64,000 bases of DNA from Mixophyes australis. Taxonomy: Eukaryota > Chordata > Amphibia > Anura > Limnodynastidae. The notes beneath the pieces were generated by a model that ran no database searches, was not told where the DNA came from, and saw only the letters and a program-made list of their open reading frames with translations. The stretch is from contig JAVHZZ010000003.1 in NCBI GenBank assembly GCA_036250195.1, forward strand, positions 89,293,418 to 89,357,417. Reading direction: 5' to 3'. The position numbers and the translations under genes were made by a program. This document shows, in pieces, positions 1-64,000 of this stretch (position 1 is the first letter of the stretch; every line of letters begins with the position of its first letter).

Positions 1-1081
1 AAACTGGTGTTGGTGGCGTATGTTTTAGTTTTTTTTAAATCACATATTAACAGTAAATTAGGAAATGCATATAAACCACATTGTTTTATATATGCATGTA
101 GATACCTTTTTTAATTGTGTTCACTTTGTTTTTCCTTAGACATATCATTGCTTCTTAAACCTCTTGCCATTAAGTTTACAGTGCGCTCCCATTGAGCGAG
201 TTGCTTTTAATCACGTTGACATGTGTCGGATGTACAAATATGGAACAAGAGGCATTAAAAGATATTTCACTATAACACAAATTAAATGCATGTCAAAATA
301 CAAATAGCCTATCATTTGGGTCAGTGTTTTTTTCACATACATTCATTGGCCGTGCATTTAACTTGTGTTGGAAATGTGTTTTGAATGCAGAATTTTAATG
401 CCAATGTGTAAATAGCTTTAGGCTCTCTAATGGACTTTTCAAGAAATATGTTATTTAGTGAAAAACATATTGGCAATTTTCTGATTGGATATTCAAGTAG
501 AGCGGATGTTCTCAGACCCAAGGACATGTTAAATGAGATGGAAAAGTAAAAGGTTGTGCAGTGTATAGTGTGTCCTTCTCAGATTCCTAATGCCTTGTGC
601 AAGAGGCATTGATATGTTCTTGTGCAATGTTGTCACCCGTCCAACAAGCTGTGAATACAATTACAATAACCCGTAAGAAGGCTGGTGGGAAATATTAGTG
701 GCCTGTATAAACCTGGGATAGTTTGCACGTTAAAGGAGACACGGCAAAAATAAAACTAAAAAGTGTTCCCCCCTTCCCTATCAGCCCCATCTGAAAAAGG
801 ACTGGGGCTCTTCTCTGTGCGGTCTGGGGTTATTAATATTGGGACACCTGCAGTGGCAACACCAATGGTTCCAGTATAATGTACAGGCAATTAACAAGAC
901 CCCTAACTAAAATACTAAAAGTTAAAAATTAATGTAGCTACTGCACCTTCGGCAGTCACCCAGCACCTGGGGTAATAAAGGTGATCGTTCCTTTATTTGT
1001 TTGATGTGAGGAAAGTTCCTGTATGAGCACACAATTCAGCACACACAAATAGGCATAGGTCCTCAACTGCTGTAACTTATG

Positions 1082-1354
1082 CATACTTGTCTACTCCCCT
1101 GGAATATCCGGGAGACTCCCCAATTCCGAGTAGGTCTTCCGGACACCCGGGAGAGCAGGCAATTCTCACACATCCTTCCCACTTTGAGCCTCCTCTTTGT
1201 GGGGAATCGTGTCATTCTGGCCCACTCTCGTGACAAAATATTAATTTCATCGTAGGGATGTGGCCAAAATGACACAATTGGCCTGTCTGCCCCTTCCTGT
1301 TCTCCCACCACACTCCCTTCTTCGGGAGGAAACAATTAAAAGTAGACAAGTATG
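1082..1354. mobile_element. MITE of the CATACTTG family (copy 1)
   Basis: Starts CATACTTGTCTACTC and ends with the inverted GTAGACAAGTATG. The interior has CCGGGAGACTCCC-type motifs and a CATTTTGGCC motif shared with the copies at 31492 and 50917. No target-site duplication could be read, so this copy is old or rearranged. Confidence 0.75.
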
Positions 1355-1379
1355 AGCCATCATAGTTAATAAGGGTGGA

Positions 1380-2120
1380 GTAGTCCTTTTAAACATTAGT
1401 CGCTACTGAATTTATTGTGAGGGTGGAGCAGACTTGCAGGCACTGGTTTCTGGTTGCAGGTGGGTTCTTTAGGTATCGCTACCAACCAGATTGTATCAAC
1501 GTCTTCACTTCCTGTGATTTTGGCTTCTCTACCTGTGATTTTGGCAGGCTCTAATATCATTTCTTATTTGCTCACAGTGTGAGGTTACTGGGATTTGTAG
1601 TTTTCAGCCCAAAAAGCTGTGTCATATGTCCCACTACTGGCTTGCCCATTCTGTCAATCAACTCCATGGACCCGTCCTTCTCCATTACAAAATGACCAGC
1701 ATGGGAATACGATCATAAATGAGCCTTGTGACAGGATGGACAGCCTATGCCACCCTGTCTGTTGTTGCTGGGAACCTGCTGGGCTCACTTTGCCACCATT
1801 CCCTTTCGTTATCCAAAATGCGCCCTCTTGCCGCAATAGGAAGGGCTTATAATGCTGCCACCACTAAGCTCATTCTATGGCACTCAGAACCACATTCCTT
1901 CTGCGTAACTGATGCTGCTAGCGTGTCTCTTTGCTGGTACACCTGGGCTGCTAACTCCGGACCTCTTACTCTGGATCCGGGTTGCTGTGAATGGATCCCC
2001 CCTGGCCTATCACATTGACCAGGGCTGCTGGGTAGCAGGCAGAGCAGTGGTACTAGAAACGCTTGGGTGCAAACCTCAGAGACAGCCGGAGAACGGATTA
2101 GATTTGGGGTCTAATCTGTA
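1380..2120. repeat. Unclassified repeat-like block
   Basis: Clearly less AT-rich than its surroundings. It includes a short direct repeat of CCTGTGATTTTGGC near 1512 and 1531. It looks like LTR or other retroelement debris, but no reading frame, terminal repeat or family could be named. Confidence 0.3.
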
Positions 2121-3616
2121 GATCACAAGAATACAGCGATATTGAAGATGTTTCCAAGCAGGTCTTTGAAGCAAGATGATTTATTTGCTCACACTGGTTT
2201 GAGGTACCAGTGATCAAGTCAGATGTTGAAATCGGAAGAACACTTACATGCTCACACAGCTCATCTTTTATGCAGTTCAGAAATAGTCTATTTTTAGAAT
2301 CAGGATGTAACCTTGCCTAGCAAAACATAAATTTACATGCATTGCAAGGCTAACGATATTTACATTTATCTGTGACATTCTAGAAACTCTGATGTCCTAC
2401 ACCTGCTTTTCAGATGCAAAGAATCTAGGAGCCAGTCTTAATTAAAATTTCCTGATTTCAATGTTGGACCTTCACACATCAAAAGATCTAATTAACATGT
2501 GGCCTTTCATCAGACTGTTCGGAATACATATTCACACAGAACAAAAAAAACCAAAAACAAGCTGGTTTCCCACATCTTAATACTCAAGAGGCTTGGTAAA
2601 TACAGGCTCATTGTATCAGATATATACATCAGAAATAAGGTATTTCCTTTAGCAAGGATAAACAGAAAAAACTAATTTGCTACCCTGGTCTCAGAGATAA
2701 CGATTTCCTATCTCACAATATACGCACACAATATCAAAATAAGTGCACACGCAATTACATAAATAAGTGCCCTGCGCTATTTGCTTTGAATACATTTTTA
2801 CCAAAAGTTATTTAATAGTGATCCAGTCACAGGCCTGCTTACTGCCAGTCAGTCATTTAGCAAGTGTGGGGTCATCTCTATAGGGATGTTTTTCTGGAGA
2901 GGGAAAAATATATATAGATACATGTCGAAATATATTCTCCCCAAATTGGATTATGACAGAAAAGCATTTATATTTAATGACACTGTGAACAAGGATTTAG
3001 GATTTGTTTTTTTAATTCACTTAAACTTTACTTAAAATTGTGTTTGTATTTTACTTATTTGTAGTCTTACTGCTCCAGGTCTAAACATTGTTGTTAACTC
3101 TGGCTATTATACAGTAATTCTACAGATAAGTAAAATACAGGCTGTCTAGCATTGCTACTGGTTATGGATTTGGGGAGTGATCACACTGACTTATTATTTT
3201 TTTTATTATACTGTATGTAAATTATGTACTGCACATACATGTTACGTTATAAGAATGGCCAACAAAGAATACTATTTCCAAGATGCAATGTTGTTTTTTT
3301 AACTCCAAACTAATCTATTAAACATGTGTTGGGTCAGAAGGGTAATTAAAGGAGGACACCTCTGTATGTGTGATCCTTTGTCTCCCAGTACTGTGCATCC
3401 TTGAGATAGATTTTGTTGTGCCTACAGGCATGGCAGCCAACTTTAAAAATTGTTGGGGATGCTATTGTTAACCCTCCCTATTACTGATATACTGTTTAGA
3501 AAATGTTCTGAGCCACAAAATAATATCTTGTTTGTCTGTTTTTTGTATGATACTCAGTTGCTTAGTATTATCATTTAGAAACATATTGAGTCTTTTTATT
3601 TCTTTTTCTATTTTAG

Positions 3617-62747
<59,131 letters not shown>

Positions 62748-63048
62748 GTAACTTTCCCTTTTGTATGGAAGTCATTTCATATTGAATACTGTCCACTAAA
62801 TATCATCTTTGTAGGTGGAAGACAGAAACCTGTATAAATACGGTATGCGGCAACATGAAGGATGTTGGAATGCTCTAAAACAATGGAATACAATGGTTAA
62901 TGTTTCTGATGCTGGAGATAAATGGTTTACAGAATCTCTACTATTTTCCACTGCTTTTTAACAGTACCACTTTTCAGCACTATACCACAAGATTTAGATT
63001 GAACATATTGTTTGACAAACACTACACTCCGCACTTGGCTGATGTAAA

Positions 63049-63149
63049 TACATACATTCCCAACATTTGTGTAAGTGGCATTGGGATGGTGAGACAGCAC
63101 TCTCACATTCGTGACTGTCCCACCTAAATCGGGACAGTTGGGAGGTATG
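63049..63149. mobile_element. TACCTCCCAAC-family MITE (copy 2)
   Basis: Ends CATACATTCCCAAC and GACAGTTGGGAGGTATG with inner GGGATGGTGAGACAGCACTC; matches the copy at 21172. Confidence 0.65.
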
Positions 63150-63509
63150 TACTGTGTATAATGGATACATTAGCCACACCCACTCAGTGTTCTGTGCAAG
63201 TGTTAAATGTTTAGATGTACACATCGTGTACATTGCCTTCTACAATGCACACCTGAATATACCATGTATCTAAAGAAAGAATAAGTCTAAAACGAAAACA
63301 AATATGAAAATAATTGAAAAACTAGGAGCAATTACTCAGTGGGAATAAAGGAGTGTTTTGAGTGTATTGAAAATATTTAGAGCCCACAATGTATTTGAGT
63401 AATAGAGAGGAAGATGTTTTTACTTATAATGCATTATTGGAAGATTGATTCCATTGTACTCTTGCTGCTGAGGGCCTAGTTCCAGTCTTTGCTCTGCATT
63501 AGATTCATA

Positions 63510-63640
63510 ATTGCCTACTCTCCTTGAATGCCGGGAGAATTACAAATTTCTAGGAGTGTTCCCAGACTTCTGGCTAGTAGGTCACCCTCCCGGACCTTGC
63601 TATACTTTCTTCTTGCGGATGTTAGATGTAGTGTGAAGCA
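63510..63640. repeat. CATACTTG-family fragment
   Basis: TTGCCTACTCTCCTTGAATG and CGGGAGAATTAC resemble the left arm of the family and the piece at 25030. No right terminus. Confidence 0.4.
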
Positions 63641-64000
63641 CGTCATTGCACAGCGGGGCAGTGATGACACAAATCGCATTGTCACACGTACAAGTGTGAT
63701 CGAACTTACTCTGTTTAAGAGCTATGGGCAGCTTCCTGCATTGAAAATGATTCAGTGCAAGTCAGCTCTCAGCTTACATTAACAGGTAGGCAGAGACTGT
63801 GGGGGAAAAATTGGAAAAACTTTTCCTGTATGCGAGTTGTATTTTCATTAATGGTGTGGGAAGGGTTTCGCAAAAGGTAGACCCTATTCCTTTAAGTTCA
63901 TAAGTTGGCAAGTGATCCACTGTGTTGTGAACAAAGACACTCTCCTTAATATTTAACAAAAAGTAGTTATTAGTTGCCGTGGAGCATAGTTGAAGCATGG

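Larger units (their letters stand above)
1..3616 (+). other. PLOD2 intron 1, 3' part
   Basis: Non-coding. Holds the CATACTTG-type MITE at 1082-1354 and a less AT-rich unclassified repeat-like block at about 1380-2120. The rest is AT-rich unique-looking sequence with short homopolymers. No exon 1 was found in it. Confidence 0.8.
62748..64000 (+). other. PLOD2 intron 18, 5' part
   Basis: No sequence resembling the expected terminal exon 19 was found up to the window end. It contains an open stretch after an AG at 62815, a TACCTCCCAAC-type MITE (63049-63149) and a CATACTTG-type fragment (63510-63640). Confidence 0.75.

Noticed and set aside
62815..62961. Treating this as PLOD2 exon 19
   Set aside because: The expected GGGCKFLRYNCS start, distal His and terminal DP are absent; listed only as an observation.

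Overview
This is a stretch of vertebrate nuclear DNA, most likely from an anuran amphibian. It is AT-rich, has spliced exons with GT-AG borders and kilobase-scale introns, and is packed with hAT-type MITEs, a DIRS retroelement, a Helitron-like element and tRNA-derived SINEs. The species cannot be told from the sequence; 'frog' is an inference from the repeat types.

The only host gene seen is on the + strand and spans the window: PLOD2 (procollagen-lysine 2-oxoglutarate 5-dioxygenase 2, lysyl hydroxylase 2). Seventeen constitutive exons (numbered 2 to 18 as in the human gene) plus the 63-nt alternative exon 13A run from 3617 to 62747. They encode about 670 codons in order: glycosyltransferase-like domain (exons 2-7), accessory GT-like domain (8-13), and the start of the Fe(II)/2-oxoglutarate hydroxylase domain (14-18, with the HxD iron ligands in exon 18). 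Exon 1 (signal peptide) lies upstream and exon 19 (distal His, C-terminus) was not found, so the gene is partial at both ends. Exon 13A is specific to PLOD2 among lysyl hydroxylases and settles the paralogue; its splice donor is followed directly by a U-rich tract. Exon 18 is one base short at its acceptor, which would break the frame before the iron-binding motif.

The introns hold the rest. Intron 1 (1-3616): MITE and unclassified repeats. Intron 3 (4952-20024): a decayed BED-finger hAT transposon with a second hAT copy nested in it, a SINE, a 265-bp direct duplication bracketing that cluster, a 16.3-kb palindromic MITE, and a hAT element carrying a 17-unit 30/27-bp minisatellite. Intron 4: a Helitron-like insertion 16 bp from the exon 4 donor. 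Intron 6: a 4.8-kb defective DIRS element with inverted ends and internal complementary region. Introns 7-9 and 12: hAT and Harbinger MITEs with clear target-site duplications. Intron 15: a perfectly bordered palindromic hAT MITE. Intron 17: a 3.56-kb hAT-type element loaded with satellite arrays. No other protein-coding host gene, tRNA, rRNA or CRISPR was recognised.
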